Of a stretch of DNA of 64,000 nucleotides, positions 51,195-60,281 are shown in pieces. This DNA comes from Thiodiazotropha sp040506705. Lineage in GTDB: Bacteria > Pseudomonadota > Gammaproteobacteria > Chromatiales > Chromatiaceae. Each line of letters starts with the position of its first letter. Position 1 is the first letter of the stretch. The DNA lies in assembly GCA_040506705.1 (NCBI GenBank), contig JBEVWG010000066.1, positions 6,337 through 70,336 of the forward strand, in the 5' to 3' direction. The notes below the pieces were generated by a model that saw only the letters and a list, made by a program, of their open reading frames with translations, had not been told where the DNA came from and did no database searches. Made by a program: the position numbers and the translations under genes.

Positions 51195-54056
51195 ATGACC
51201 ACAAATCTGGATTCCCTTAGATCCACTTCCGCCTTTTCTGGTGGCAATGCCTCTTTCGTAGAAGACCTTTACGAATCTTACCTCAAAGATCCTGAGAGCG
51301 TACCTCCAGATTGGCGACACCAATTTGACCAACTCCCCCATCAGGAGAGACTCGATACCGCCCATGAGCCCATTAGGCAACGCTTCCTCCATCTGGTAAA
51401 AGAGAAGCGTTCTGCTACAGCATCACCACAGGAAAACCTCTCTCCTGCAGCTGCTGAGCAACAGGCCTCTGTGCTTCGCTTTATCAACGGTTATCGCATG
51501 CGGGGTCACCAGAATGCCAACCTTGATCCGCTAAAGCTTCGTGAGATGGTGACCGTCGATGATCTCGATCTGGCTTACCACAAGCTCGACAACATTGACC
51601 AAAACACTATATATAACACAGGTTCCCTGTTCGCCCCTGAGCGCATGGCGCTAAAGGATATAATCGAACTGGTGAAAAAGAGCTATTGTGGCAGTGTCGG
51701 TACGGAATATGGACACATTACCGATACCAAGCAGAAGCGATGGATACAGGAGCGCATCGAACAGCGACACCTGCTTCAACAATTCAGCGTCAAGGAAAAG
51801 AGCTGGCTGTTAACCCTGTTGACTGCGGCAGAAGGCATCGAAAAATATCTGCACACACGCTATGTTGGGCAGAAGCGGTTCTCCCTGGAGGGTGGTGAAA
51901 CACTGATCCCTCTACTTGATGATTTGATCCAACATGCAGGCAAAAATGATATCAATGAAGTCGTCATCGGCATGGCCCACCGTGGGCGTATCAATGTCCT
52001 GACCAACATTCTAGGTAAACCGCCACATGAGATCTTTGATGAATTTGAAGGCCGGGTCACTGTTGATCCTCAACGCCTCTCCGGTGACGTTAAATACCAT
52101 ATGGGTTTCTCAACAGATATCGATACTCCCGGTGGTATCGTGCACACGATATTGGGCTTCAACCCGTCTCATCTGGAGATCATCAATCCGGTTATAGAGG
52201 GTTCTGTCCGTGCCCGACAACGGCGTCGTGGTGATCATGATGGCTCGCGGGTACTACCAATTCTAATCCATGGTGACTCTGCCTTCGCTGGCCAGGGTGT
52301 GGTCATGGAGACACTGAATCTTTCCCAGACACGAGGCTACGCCACCGGTGGAACCGTTCACATCATCACCAACAACCAGATCGGTTTTACCACCAGTAAC
52401 CCACTGGACACCCGCTCAACCCTTTACTGTACTGACGTTGCAAAGATGGTTCAGGCACCCATTTTTCATGTTAATGGCGATGATCCGGAAGCTGTCATTT
52501 TCGTTACCAGGTTGGCACTCGATTTCCGTATGCGCTTCCGCAAAGACGTTGTCATCGATGTCATCTGCTATCGCCGTCTAGGACACAATGAGGCGGATGA
52601 GCCGTCAGTGACTCAACCCGAGATGTATCGTAAAATCCGCAACCACCCCACCGTAAGAACCCTGTATGGTGAAAAGCTCGTTCAAGATTCAGTCATTACA
52701 CCACAACAGGCCAGAGACCTGGTGGATAACTATCGAGAATCGCTGGAGGCAGGTATTGTAGAGGCCAGACCAGTCACCTGCGCACTGCGCCACCCCTATG
52801 CTGTTCGCTGGAATGGTTTTAAAGGTATCGAATGGGACCATCCCTGCGATACCACTTTATCAATCGACACCTTTAACCAGTTGTCAGATCAGTTGCTTCA
52901 TGTACCTGGTGGATTCGAGCTCCATCCCAGGGTGGAGAAAATCTGGACCGAACGTCGTCGCATGGCCAACGGAGACCAATTGATCGATTGGGGTTTTGCA
53001 GAAAACCTGGCCTACGCCTCAATGTTGACCGAGGGTATTCCAATTCGTCTCTCAGGTCAGGATTCTGGACGGGGAACCTTCTTTCATAGACATGCAGTGC
53101 TACACAATCAGAGCGATGGGGAATCCCTGGTGCCGCTGCAGCACCTCAGTCAAAATCAGGCTGATTTTGTGGTTATCGATTCCCTGCTCTCGGAAGAGGC
53201 TGTATTGGGATACGAGTATGGCTATGCCACAGCAGATCCAAATTCATTGACCATCTGGGAAGCCCAATTTGGTGACTTTGCCAATGGCGCCCAGGTGGTA
53301 ATTGACCAGTTCATCACCTCTGGCGGTGAAAAGTGGGGACTATTATGTGGCCTCGTGATGCTGCTTCCTCACGGATATGAAGGACAAGGTGCAGAACACT
53401 CATCCGCCCGACCCGAACGTTTTCTACGCCTCTGCGCCAATCATAATATTCAGGTCTGTTGCCCTACCAATGCCTCACAGATATTTCATCTGCTTCGGCG
53501 TCAGATCCTGCGTCCATATCGTCATCCGCTGGTTGTCATGACACCAAAGAGTCTACTGAGACATCGCCTCGCCACCTCATCCAAACAGTCACTCATAGAA
53601 GGCAAGTTTGAGAATGTAATCGATGAGATCGATGAGATCGATCACAAGAAGGTAAAACGTGTTGTCCTCTGCACCGGAAAAGTCTACTACGAGTTACTTG
53701 AAACACGTCGCTCCAGAGGCTTGGAGGACGTTGCGATCATTCGCATTGAGCAGCTCTACCCCTTCCCGCAAAAAGAGTTCGACAAAGTGATACGGCAATA
53801 TAAAAATGCCAAAATGATTATCTGGTGTCAGGAGGAACCCCAGAACCAGGGGGCCTGGGATCAGATAAAACATCGCTTCTACCCATTAACTTCAAAAAGC
53901 AGACAGCTACACTACGTCGGGCGCTCTACCGCCGCTGCTCCAGCAGTAGGTTATCGCTCAGTTCACATCGCCCAGCAAGAGACCTTGATAGATGAGGCGC
54001 TCAGTGGACGCATCAACCCTAGAATGAATTACAGGAATCAGGCATACCAACAATGA
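51195..54056 (+). CDS. sucA: 2-oxoglutarate dehydrogenase E1 component
   Basis: Thiamine-diphosphate enzyme that decarboxylates 2-oxoglutarate in the citric-acid cycle. The 953 residues compare with 933 in E. coli. Landmarks are an N-terminal DLYESYLKDPESVPPDW segment, then IGMAHRGRINVLTNI, LIHGDSAFAGQGVVMETLN and GTVHIITNNQIGFTTS (ThDP/Mg site). DVICYRRLGHNEADEPSVTQP and the C-terminal region HGYEGQGAEHSSARPERFL complete it. It overlaps sucB by four bases (ATGA). This is the full E1o form, not a 2-oxoacid ferredoxin oxidoreductase, so the cell has a complete oxidative cycle at this step. Confidence 0.97.
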   Translation: MTTNLDSLRSTSAFSGGNASFVEDLYESYLKDPESVPPDWRHQFDQLPHQERLDTAHEPIRQRFLHLVKEKRSATASPQENLSPAAAEQQASVLRFINGYRMRGHQNANLDPLKLREMVTVDDLDLAYHKLDNIDQNTIYNTGSLFAPERMALKDIIELVKKSYCGSVGTEYGHITDTKQKRWIQERIEQRHLLQQFSVKEKSWLLTLLTAAEGIEKYLHTRYVGQKRFSLEGGETLIPLLDDLIQHAGKNDINEVVIGMAHRGRINVLTNILGKPPHEIFDEFEGRVTVDPQRLSGDVKYHMGFSTDIDTPGGIVHTILGFNPSHLEIINPVIEGSVRARQRRRGDHDGSRVLPILIHGDSAFAGQGVVMETLNLSQTRGYATGGTVHIITNNQIGFTTSNPLDTRSTLYCTDVAKMVQAPIFHVNGDDPEAVIFVTRLALDFRMRFRKDVVIDVICYRRLGHNEADEPSVTQPEMYRKIRNHPTVRTLYGEKLVQDSVITPQQARDLVDNYRESLEAGIVEARPVTCALRHPYAVRWNGFKGIEWDHPCDTTLSIDTFNQLSDQLLHVPGGFELHPRVEKIWTERRRMANGDQLIDWGFAENLAYASMLTEGIPIRLSGQDSGRGTFFHRHAVLHNQSDGESLVPLQHLSQNQADFVVIDSLLSEEAVLGYEYGYATADPNSLTIWEAQFGDFANGAQVVIDQFITSGGEKWGLLCGLVMLLPHGYEGQGAEHSSARPERFLRLCANHNIQVCCPTNASQIFHLLRRQILRPYRHPLVVMTPKSLLRHRLATSSKQSLIEGKFENVIDEIDEIDHKKVKRVVLCTGKVYYELLETRRSRGLEDVAIIRIEQLYPFPQKEFDKVIRQYKNAKMIIWCQEEPQNQGAWDQIKHRFYPLTSKSRQLHYVGRSTAAAPAVGYRSVHIAQQETLIDEALSGRINPRMNYRNQAYQQ

Positions 54057-55246
54057 GCATTGAACTACGTGTCCCCCAACTACCGGAGTCTGTCTCAGAC
54101 GCAACAATATTGAGTTGGCACAAACAACCGGGTGAATCGGTAAAACAGGACGAGACTTTGGTGGATCTCGAAACCGATAAAGTGGTACTCGAAGTACCAG
54201 CCCCACAAGATGGACAACTGAAAGAGATACGTTTTAAAGAGGGTGAAACTGTCCAGGCTGAGGATATTCTGGCACTAATGGAGGCAGGCTCTGTTGCAGA
54301 AGAAACCCCTTCCAGCCAGCCTGAAACCGATGCTGAAGAGAGTGAAGATTCCCCGGTCTTGTCACCAGCAGTCAGACGCTTGGTCAATGAAAGTGGCATT
54401 GATCCCAATACGATCAAGGGTAGTGGCAAAAACGGCCGTATCGTAAAAGCTGATGTTGAAGCGGCCATTGCGGACAAACCTGCACAGCAAGCCAGCCAAC
54501 CCAAAAAATCTACACCAACTCAGGCTGTTCCTGCTGATGCTGATGGCAGAGTTGAGCAACGGGTACCGATGACCCGTCTGCGTAAACGGGTTGCAGAGCG
54601 TCTGATCGAAGCGCAACAAACTGCCGCCATTCTGACTACCTTTAATGAGGTAAACCTGCAAGCAGTCTCCAATCTGCGAGCAACCCATCGTGACACATTC
54701 GAAAAGCGCCATGATGTGAAACTCGGTTTCATGTCATTTTTCGTCAAGGCTGCAGTTGAAGCACTGAAACAGTTTCCAATCATCAATGCCACCATGGATG
54801 GAGATGATATTCTCTATCACGGCTACTTTGACATTGGCATTGCAGTCTCATCCCCTCGTGGATTGGTAGTACCCATTCTACGTGATGCAGACCAACTCAG
54901 CTTTGCCGCTGTCGAACAACGCATCAAAGAGTATGGTGAAAAAGCCAAGCAGGGTTCATTGAGCTACGATGATCTGACTGGAGGAACCTTTTCCATCACC
55001 AATGGTGGTGTATTTGGCTCAATGCTCTCTACTCCGATCCTCAATCCTCCCCAGAGCGCAATCCTGGGTATGCACTCGATTCAGCAACGTCCGGTAGCTG
55101 AAAAGGGAGAGATCGTTATACGACCAATGATGTATCTGGCACTATCTTATGATCACAGGATTATTGACGGGAGAGATGCCGTACAATTCCTGGTAACCAT
55201 AAAACAATTACTCGAAGATCCAAGCCGTTTACTGCTGGAGATCTAA
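54053..55246 (+). CDS. sucB: dihydrolipoyllysine-residue succinyltransferase (E2o)
   Basis: Core of the 2-oxoglutarate dehydrogenase complex, 397 residues. The lipoyl domain carries Lys43 in LETDKVVLEV. The E3-binding domain is LSPAVRRLVNESGIDPNTIKGSGKNGRI (about 100-130). The catalytic domain has FNEVNLQAV, LGFMSFFVKA and the active-site SYDHRIIDGRDAV. A single lipoyl domain followed by an acidic linker is typical. No lpd (E3) gene follows, unlike many operons; a fumarase gene follows instead. Confidence 0.97.
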   Translation: MSIELRVPQLPESVSDATILSWHKQPGESVKQDETLVDLETDKVVLEVPAPQDGQLKEIRFKEGETVQAEDILALMEAGSVAEETPSSQPETDAEESEDSPVLSPAVRRLVNESGIDPNTIKGSGKNGRIVKADVEAAIADKPAQQASQPKKSTPTQAVPADADGRVEQRVPMTRLRKRVAERLIEAQQTAAILTTFNEVNLQAVSNLRATHRDTFEKRHDVKLGFMSFFVKAAVEALKQFPIINATMDGDDILYHGYFDIGIAVSSPRGLVVPILRDADQLSFAAVEQRIKEYGEKAKQGSLSYDDLTGGTFSITNGGVFGSMLSTPILNPPQSAILGMHSIQQRPVAEKGEIVIRPMMYLALSYDHRIIDGRDAVQFLVTIKQLLEDPSRLLLEI

Positions 55247-55264
55247 TTAATTAACATGGTACCC

Positions 55265-55283
55265 CTTATCTTCTGCAGATAAG
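55265..55283 (+). other. small hairpin between sucB and fumarase
   Basis: CTTATCT and AGATAAG form a perfect seven-base stem with a five-base loop in the 50-base gap. There is no T-run, so it probably marks a processing or partial-termination point rather than a full stop. Confidence 0.4.
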
Positions 55284-55296
55284 AACAGGATAGGTT

Positions 55297-56820
55297 ATGA
55301 CACATATTCGCGAGGATGATTTCATCCAAAGCATTGCTGATGCCATACAGTTCATCTCCTACTATCACCCGGCCGATTTTCTCAAGGCCCTGGGTAAAGC
55401 CTACGAGAATGAACAGAGCCCTGCAGCAAAAGATGCAATGGCTCAGATTCTGGTTAACTCCCGCATGTGTGCTGAAGGAAGGCGCCCCGTCTGTCAGGAT
55501 ACTGGCATGGTGGTGGTGTTTCTGAAAATTGGTATGGAGATCACCTGGGACAACCAACTGACTATCAATGAGATGGTAAACCAGGGAGTACGGCATGGCT
55601 ACGCCCACCCGGATAACCTGCTGCGCTTCTCCATGGTCAGCGATCCTCTGGGCTCACGCAAAAACACCGGTGACAATACCCCGGCCATCATTCATACCGA
55701 ACTGGTAGCGGGTGATAAAGTTGAGGTCAAGATCGCCGCAAAGGGTGGCGGCTCTGAAAACAAATCCCGCTTCAAAGTACTTAACCCTTCTGGCTCCCTG
55801 GTGGAGTGGGTACTTGAGGAGATCCCCAAAATGGGTGCAGGGTGGTGCCCTCCGGGAATGCTTGGCATTGGTGTAGGTGGCAGCGCTGAAAAGGCGATGC
55901 TATTGGCCAAAGAGTCACTTATGGAACCCATCGATATTCAAGAACTGTTTACCCGGGGGCCTCATAATCGCAAAGAGGAGTTACGCCTGGAGATATATGA
56001 GAAGGTCAATGCCCTGGGTATCGGTGCACAGGGTCTTGGTGGGCTAACGACTGTTCTGGATGTCAAGATCAGTGACTTTCCCACCCATGCCGCCTCCTTG
56101 CCTGTAGGTATGATTCCCAACTGTGCGGCAACCCGACATGTAGAGTTCACACTGGATGGCAGCGGACCTGCCCTGCTTACTCCACCACAAGCCAGTGACT
56201 GGCCAGATGTCACCTGGGAGGCTTCACCCCAGGCACGCCGGGTTGATCTGGATAAGGTCAACAGAGAAGAGATCGCCAGTTGGAAGCCTGGTGAATTGAT
56301 TCTTCTGAATGGCAAACTGCTGACCGGACGGGATGCTGCTCACAAACGAATTGCAGATCTCTTCGAAAAAGGTGAACCTCTACCCGATCAGGTCGACTTT
56401 CATAATAGATTCATCTATTACGTAGGCCCTGTAGATCCGGTACGGGATGAAGTCGTTGGACCTGCAGGCCCTACAACAGCGACACGTATGGATAAGTTCA
56501 GTGAATTGATGCTGGGCCAGGCAGGATTGCTTGGCATGGTGGGTAAAGCTGAGCGAGGACCCACTGCAATTGAAGCAATTAAAAAACATAAAGCTGTCTA
56601 CCTGATGGCTGTGGGTGGCGCCGCCTACCTGGTCTCCAAAGCGATTCGTGGTTCCCGCGTGCTGGCTTTCGAGGATCTTGGTATGGAGGCGATAAGGGAA
56701 TTTGATGTTGTTGATTTCCCTGTCACCGTCGCAGTCGACAGCCAGGGCGTTTCGGTTCATCAGACCGGTCCTGCAGAGTGGCAGAGCAAGATTGGAAAAA
56801 TAGCTGTAGTTACGGAGTAG
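55297..56820 (+). CDS. fumA: class I fumarate hydratase (iron-sulphur)
   Basis: Oxygen-sensitive 4Fe-4S hydratase that interconverts fumarate and malate. The 507 residues comprise the alpha domain and the beta domain in one chain, as in FumA/FumB. Cluster ligands are Cys66 (RPVCQDTG), Cys184 (AGWCPPG) and Cys276 (IPNCAATRH). GQAGLLGMVGKAERG and AVYLMAVGGAAYLVSKAI belong to the beta domain. It lies 50 bases after sucB and six before the reductase gene. The fused form and size exclude the two-subunit archaeal type. Confidence 0.95.
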   Translation: MTHIREDDFIQSIADAIQFISYYHPADFLKALGKAYENEQSPAAKDAMAQILVNSRMCAEGRRPVCQDTGMVVVFLKIGMEITWDNQLTINEMVNQGVRHGYAHPDNLLRFSMVSDPLGSRKNTGDNTPAIIHTELVAGDKVEVKIAAKGGGSENKSRFKVLNPSGSLVEWVLEEIPKMGAGWCPPGMLGIGVGGSAEKAMLLAKESLMEPIDIQELFTRGPHNRKEELRLEIYEKVNALGIGAQGLGGLTTVLDVKISDFPTHAASLPVGMIPNCAATRHVEFTLDGSGPALLTPPQASDWPDVTWEASPQARRVDLDKVNREEIASWKPGELILLNGKLLTGRDAAHKRIADLFEKGEPLPDQVDFHNRFIYYVGPVDPVRDEVVGPAGPTTATRMDKFSELMLGQAGLLGMVGKAERGPTAIEAIKKHKAVYLMAVGGAAYLVSKAIRGSRVLAFEDLGMEAIREFDVVDFPVTVAVDSQGVSVHQTGPAEWQSKIGKIAVVTE

Positions 56821-56826
56821 TCCACC

Positions 56827-57819
56827 ATGACCTCTTTTAACGCATTTCGTATACACTTCGACAATTCACAACACTCTGCCGGCGTTGAAGAGCTGCTTCT
56901 GGCGCCACCGGATAAAGGTGAAGTGTTGATCCGGGTGCAATACTCCAGCATCAACTACAAGGATGCCCTGGCCGGCACTGGCAAGGGAAAAATATTGAGA
57001 CACTTTCCTCTCACTGGGGGTATCGATGCCGCAGGAGAGGTAGCAGAGAGCAATGACAGGCGCTTCAAGGAAGGCGACCCGGTGATTGTTACAGGCTATG
57101 AGCTCTCGGCAACCTCTGATGGTGGCTATGCTGAATATCTCAGAGTACCTGCTGACTGGGTTATTCCTCTACCCGAGGGGCTTACCCTGGCTCAATCAAT
57201 GGGGCTTGGTACAGCAGGCTTTACCGCAGCTTTGGCGCTGCACCGGATGGAAATCAACGGCCAACGTCCGGATATGGGCCCTATTCTGGTAACAGGTGCG
57301 ACGGGGGGGGTCGGCTGTCTCGCAGTCAATATATTCGACGGCGAAGGTTTCGATGTCCATGCCGTTACGGGAAAGCAGGAGCAACATGCATTTCTGCAAC
57401 ACCTCGGTGCTCAAGAGATACTTGGACGGGAACAGATCACATCCTCTCACCACGCTTTGGAACGCGCACTCTGGGGTGGAGCTGTGGATAGTGTGGGCGG
57501 TGAAATGCTCTCTAGCATCGCCTGCAAGATTAAACCCTGGGGTAACATCGCCTCCATTGGCCTGGCTGGTGGACATGTATTGAATACTACAGTGATGCCC
57601 TTCATTCTTAGAGGCGTCAGCCTGCTGGGTATCGATTCTGCCAGCGCTCCTTATGATATTCGCATGGAGATATGGCAGCGTCTTGCAACAGACCTAAAAC
57701 CGAGACACTTGGATGATATCGTTCAACAGAGTGTCAGCCTGGAGCAACTACCTGATACCTTTGAGCGTATGCTGACAGGAGAGATACACGGTCGAACCCT
57801 GGTGGAAATCCAGGAGTAA
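56827..57819 (+). CDS. YhdH/YhfP-family NADPH-dependent quinone/acryloyl-CoA-type oxidoreductase
   Basis: A zinc-free medium-chain dehydrogenase of 330 residues. VQYSSINYKDALAGTGKGKI is the family start. GGIDAAGEVAES and VTGYELSATSDGGYAEY follow, and PILVTGATGGVGCLAVNIF is the NADPH-binding loop. Members include AcuI, which reduces acryloyl-CoA to propionyl-CoA. Nothing in the sequence alone separates AcuI from YhdH. It starts six bases after the fumarase stop, so co-transcription is likely. Confidence 0.9.
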   Translation: MTSFNAFRIHFDNSQHSAGVEELLLAPPDKGEVLIRVQYSSINYKDALAGTGKGKILRHFPLTGGIDAAGEVAESNDRRFKEGDPVIVTGYELSATSDGGYAEYLRVPADWVIPLPEGLTLAQSMGLGTAGFTAALALHRMEINGQRPDMGPILVTGATGGVGCLAVNIFDGEGFDVHAVTGKQEQHAFLQHLGAQEILGREQITSSHHALERALWGGAVDSVGGEMLSSIACKIKPWGNIASIGLAGGHVLNTTVMPFILRGVSLLGIDSASAPYDIRMEIWQRLATDLKPRHLDDIVQQSVSLEQLPDTFERMLTGEIHGRTLVEIQE

Positions 57820-57830
57820 TCCAGTCAGAA

Positions 57831-57851
57831 GGGTGCGCCCCAGCCGCACCA
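57831..57851 (+). repeat. family B palindromic repeat, degenerate copy
   Basis: GGGTGCGCCCCAGCCGCACC then A. It sits 11 bases after the reductase stop codon and may serve as its transcript end. Confidence 0.65.
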
Positions 57852-57973
57852 TTCTCCTCATAAGCTATCGGCCTGTGGCTTGTCCAACTATTTAAAAATC
57901 CACCTGACCACCCTTCAAAATCAGGAACCTGCTATTGAAATGGAGCGGTCAACTTATTTTTTTAGGATAAAAT

Positions 57974-58053
57974 GTAGCCTGGATGGAGCGCAGCGGAATC
58001 CGGGAAGAGATGTGTCGGATAACCCGGATTCCGCTGCGCTCCATCCAGGCTAC
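57974..58053. repeat. family C inverted repeat pair
   Basis: A 31-base unit starting GTAGCCTGGATGGAGCGCAG at 57974-58004 recurs exactly inverted at 58023-58053 with 18 bases between. The two arms would make a perfect 31-base stem. The unit resembles an intergenic element seen in many proteobacteria. Confidence 0.85.
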
Positions 58054-58157
58054 GGCGCTGTTTAAAATCCACCTGATTAGCCTGCAAAGTCAGCTATGGT
58101 GATAGTTAAAGATGTGCGGAAGGTTGCAGGTGGTTTTTATGAGTTACCAGGGTGATT

Positions 58158-58181
58158 TGGTGGAGCATGGCCCCACCCCAC
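58158..58181 (-). repeat. family A palindromic repeat, copy 5 (slightly decayed)
   Basis: TGGTGGAGCATGGCCCCACC then CCAC, with two base changes from the other copies. It faces away from the next copy. Confidence 0.75.
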
Positions 58182-58194
58182 CTGTCGATAAAGT

Positions 58195-58218
58195 GTAGGG
58201 TGGGGCCATGCCCCACCA
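58195..58218 (+). repeat. family A palindromic repeat, copy 6
   Basis: Identical to the copies at 7514 and 37497. It is 64 bases before the glgC 3' end. Confidence 0.85.
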
Positions 58219-58281
58219 ATTGCTCTGCCCGCATATTACGTATATAGAGGTTGATACTCTTTTTCTGAGTATGGAGGGTAG

Positions 58282-59502
58282 TCAGGAAAATCTATACCCC
58301 TTCGGCACTACAACAACACCTTTGTCTGAAATAGTGAAACGCGCTTGATCCTGATCTTTATCGAAACCTATTCGCTCACCAGGCGGAACAACAACCCCCT
58401 TATCGACAATACAGTTTTCCAACTCAGCGCCATCCCCAACCTTGACACCTTCGAAAAGAATAGAGTTATGGATCACTGCTTCATCGCCAATATAAACATT
58501 GGGAAACAGAATCGAACGCTGAACACTACCCCCTACAATCACCACCCCATTGGCAACGATTGAGTTGATAAAGATACCTTCACTACCCGTCACACCCGGT
58601 ACAGTTCGGGCTGGTGGATATTGAGCATGATGGGTTCGTATCGGCCACTCCGGCTGATAGAGATCCAATGCAGGTTGCGGATCAAGCAACTGCATGTTCG
58701 CCTCATAGTAACTGTCCAGGGTACCTACATCCCGCCAATAGCGATCTGGGCTTACACGACCAGCCTCACCACCAAAACGATAGGCATAGATCCCAGCTTC
58801 ATCGATCAGTTTCGGCAGAATGTCGTAACCGAAATCGTGCCCGGAATCATCCCTTATATGGTCTTCTTCAAGAATTGAGATCAGCCGATCGATAGAAAAC
58901 ACATAGATCCCCATCGATACCAGGGCACTCTCCTCACCCGGTTTTAAGGGTGTTGGCCGCTCAGGCTTCTCTTGGAAATCAGTCACACGCCCCTGATCAT
59001 CCACCCCCATCACACCGAACTGACTCGCTTCAGCCAGGGGCACCTCCATACCTGCCAAGGTGACCCCGGAGCTATGTTCTTCATGAAAGGCCAGCATCGG
59101 CGCATAATCCATACGGTAGATATGATCACCAGAGAGGATCAGAATCCGCTCAGCACCGCTGCGCTTGAGCATATAGAGGTTTTGGTAGACCGCATCAGCA
59201 GTACCGTCATACCAACTGCCACCGGTTCTCATCTGTGGTGGAACAGCGGTTATATATTCACCCAGCTCCGGGTTAAACAGAGACCATCCATCCCTCAGGT
59301 GCTTCTGTAAAGAGTGGGATTTGTATTGGGTCAATACCAATACTCTTCTCAGACCGGAGTGCAGACAATTCGCCAGGGTAAAATCGACTATTCGGTATTG
59401 CCCACCAAAGGGCACCGCCGGTTTGGTTCGTTCCTGAGTCAGGGGTTTTAAACGGGAACCATGTCCTCCGGCAAGTATTACCGTCACTGTTTTATCTAGC
59501 AT
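58282..59502 (-). CDS. glgC: glucose-1-phosphate adenylyltransferase (ADP-glucose pyrophosphorylase)
   Basis: Makes ADP-glucose for glycogen synthesis. The 406 residues include the nucleotide-binding start VILAGGHGSRLKPLTQERTK, PFGGQYRIVDFTLANCLHSG, the catalytic LSGDHIYRMDY, and FQEKPERPTPL. A C-terminal left-handed beta-helix (INSIVANGVVIVGGSVQRSILF) follows. Slightly shorter than E. coli GlgC (431), mainly at the N-terminus, where part of the activator site lies. No other glycogen gene is in the window, so glgC stands alone. Confidence 0.96.
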   Translation of the reverse strand: MLDKTVTVILAGGHGSRLKPLTQERTKPAVPFGGQYRIVDFTLANCLHSGLRRVLVLTQYKSHSLQKHLRDGWSLFNPELGEYITAVPPQMRTGGSWYDGTADAVYQNLYMLKRSGAERILILSGDHIYRMDYAPMLAFHEEHSSGVTLAGMEVPLAEASQFGVMGVDDQGRVTDFQEKPERPTPLKPGEESALVSMGIYVFSIDRLISILEEDHIRDDSGHDFGYDILPKLIDEAGIYAYRFGGEAGRVSPDRYWRDVGTLDSYYEANMQLLDPQPALDLYQPEWPIRTHHAQYPPARTVPGVTGSEGIFINSIVANGVVIVGGSVQRSILFPNVYIGDEAVIHNSILFEGVKVGDGAELENCIVDKGVVVPPGERIGFDKDQDQARFTISDKGVVVVPKGYRFS

Positions 59503-59903
59503 CGGATCGCTTCCTATTGTTATTTCGCTATCGGATAAGTCACTAGCAATAAACAGTCCTAGAGGATATTTTCTTGCATCGATGATTGTAACCTAAAACA
59601 ATTCACTGTTTTCTATCATCGCTTATGATTATAACCCTGAAGATGATTCAGAATGATGCACCATTAAGCATCATGGATTTTGGATCAATCTGATCGATGC
59701 ACTTTGAAAGCGCACAGACCATTTGAGATAGAGACAATCAGGCATACTCAGAATTTGTCAGGCCTGAGGTGAGATTGATTGAAAATGGGCCAATTCATGA
59801 TGTGAAGCACAGGCACAAACCCGCAACTCCACATCCTCTCACATGGAAGCGTATACTTTTACGACGAATTGTCGATCACAGACCTGATCAGAGCCTCGTT
59901 AGG
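59503..59903. other. gene-free spacer upstream of glgC
   Basis: About 400 bases with no convincing gene, repeat or hairpin. A 62-codon frame at 59769 overlaps the next gene in antisense and is not supported. Confidence 0.5.
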
Positions 59904-60113
59904 CTAATGCTGCCGATACCCAGAGTCCAGCCAACACTGGGGAAGTGGTTCGCCTGAAGGGAATTGCATCTGTTCTTTCAGAAACTTTTCCGCATCCTGC
60001 ATCTCTTCACCAGCATGGAAACGTCCCACGATCTCTTTGTGGTTGGGGTTGAACAGATCGGGCATGCTCAGTACTTCAACCAATCTTTCACTATTTTTTT
60101 GCATTAGAAACAT
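59904..60113 (-). CDS. small conserved protein of unknown function
   Basis: From the ATG at 60113 the protein has 69 residues and a perfect AGGAGG site eight bases upstream. The sequence (QKNSERLVEVLSMPDLFNP, KEIVGRFHAGEEMQDAEKF, then FPSGEPLPQCWLDSGYR) recalls short gammaproteobacterial proteins sometimes labelled acetyltransferase, but it is far too small for that fold. A longer frame from 60146 lacks a ribosome site. It may bind metal or partner protein through its Cys and His, but no role can be given. Confidence 0.75.
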   Translation of the reverse strand: MFLMQKNSERLVEVLSMPDLFNPNHKEIVGRFHAGEEMQDAEKFLKEQMQFPSGEPLPQCWLDSGYRQH

Positions 60114-60281
60114 TGAAAACCTCCTGCAGTTCCAGATGGGGAACAACGCTTAGCCTCTACCATTAATTATGGTTTAGCCGCTTCGATTTTCAATGTATCT
60201 AAGCCCTGATTCCATTCCGGGTATTATTATCTGATCATCTCAAGAACCTGATACTCAGCGACCAAATACCTAGCCGATCAA

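Larger units (their letters stand above)
57820..58281. other. gene-free spacer packed with palindromic repeats
   Basis: The gap between the reductase and glgC (convergent) contains family B (57831), a long family C inverted pair (57974-58053), and two back-to-back family A copies (58158, 58195). A short frame near 57880 is made by the family C sequence and is not credible. Confidence 0.75.

Noticed and set aside
57880..58065. A 61-codon frame after the YhdH-like gene
   Set aside because: Most of it is translated family C repeat sequence.
59769..59957. A 62-codon plus-strand frame upstream of the small gene at 59904
   Set aside because: It overlaps a gene with a perfect ribosome site in antisense and has no recognisable pattern.
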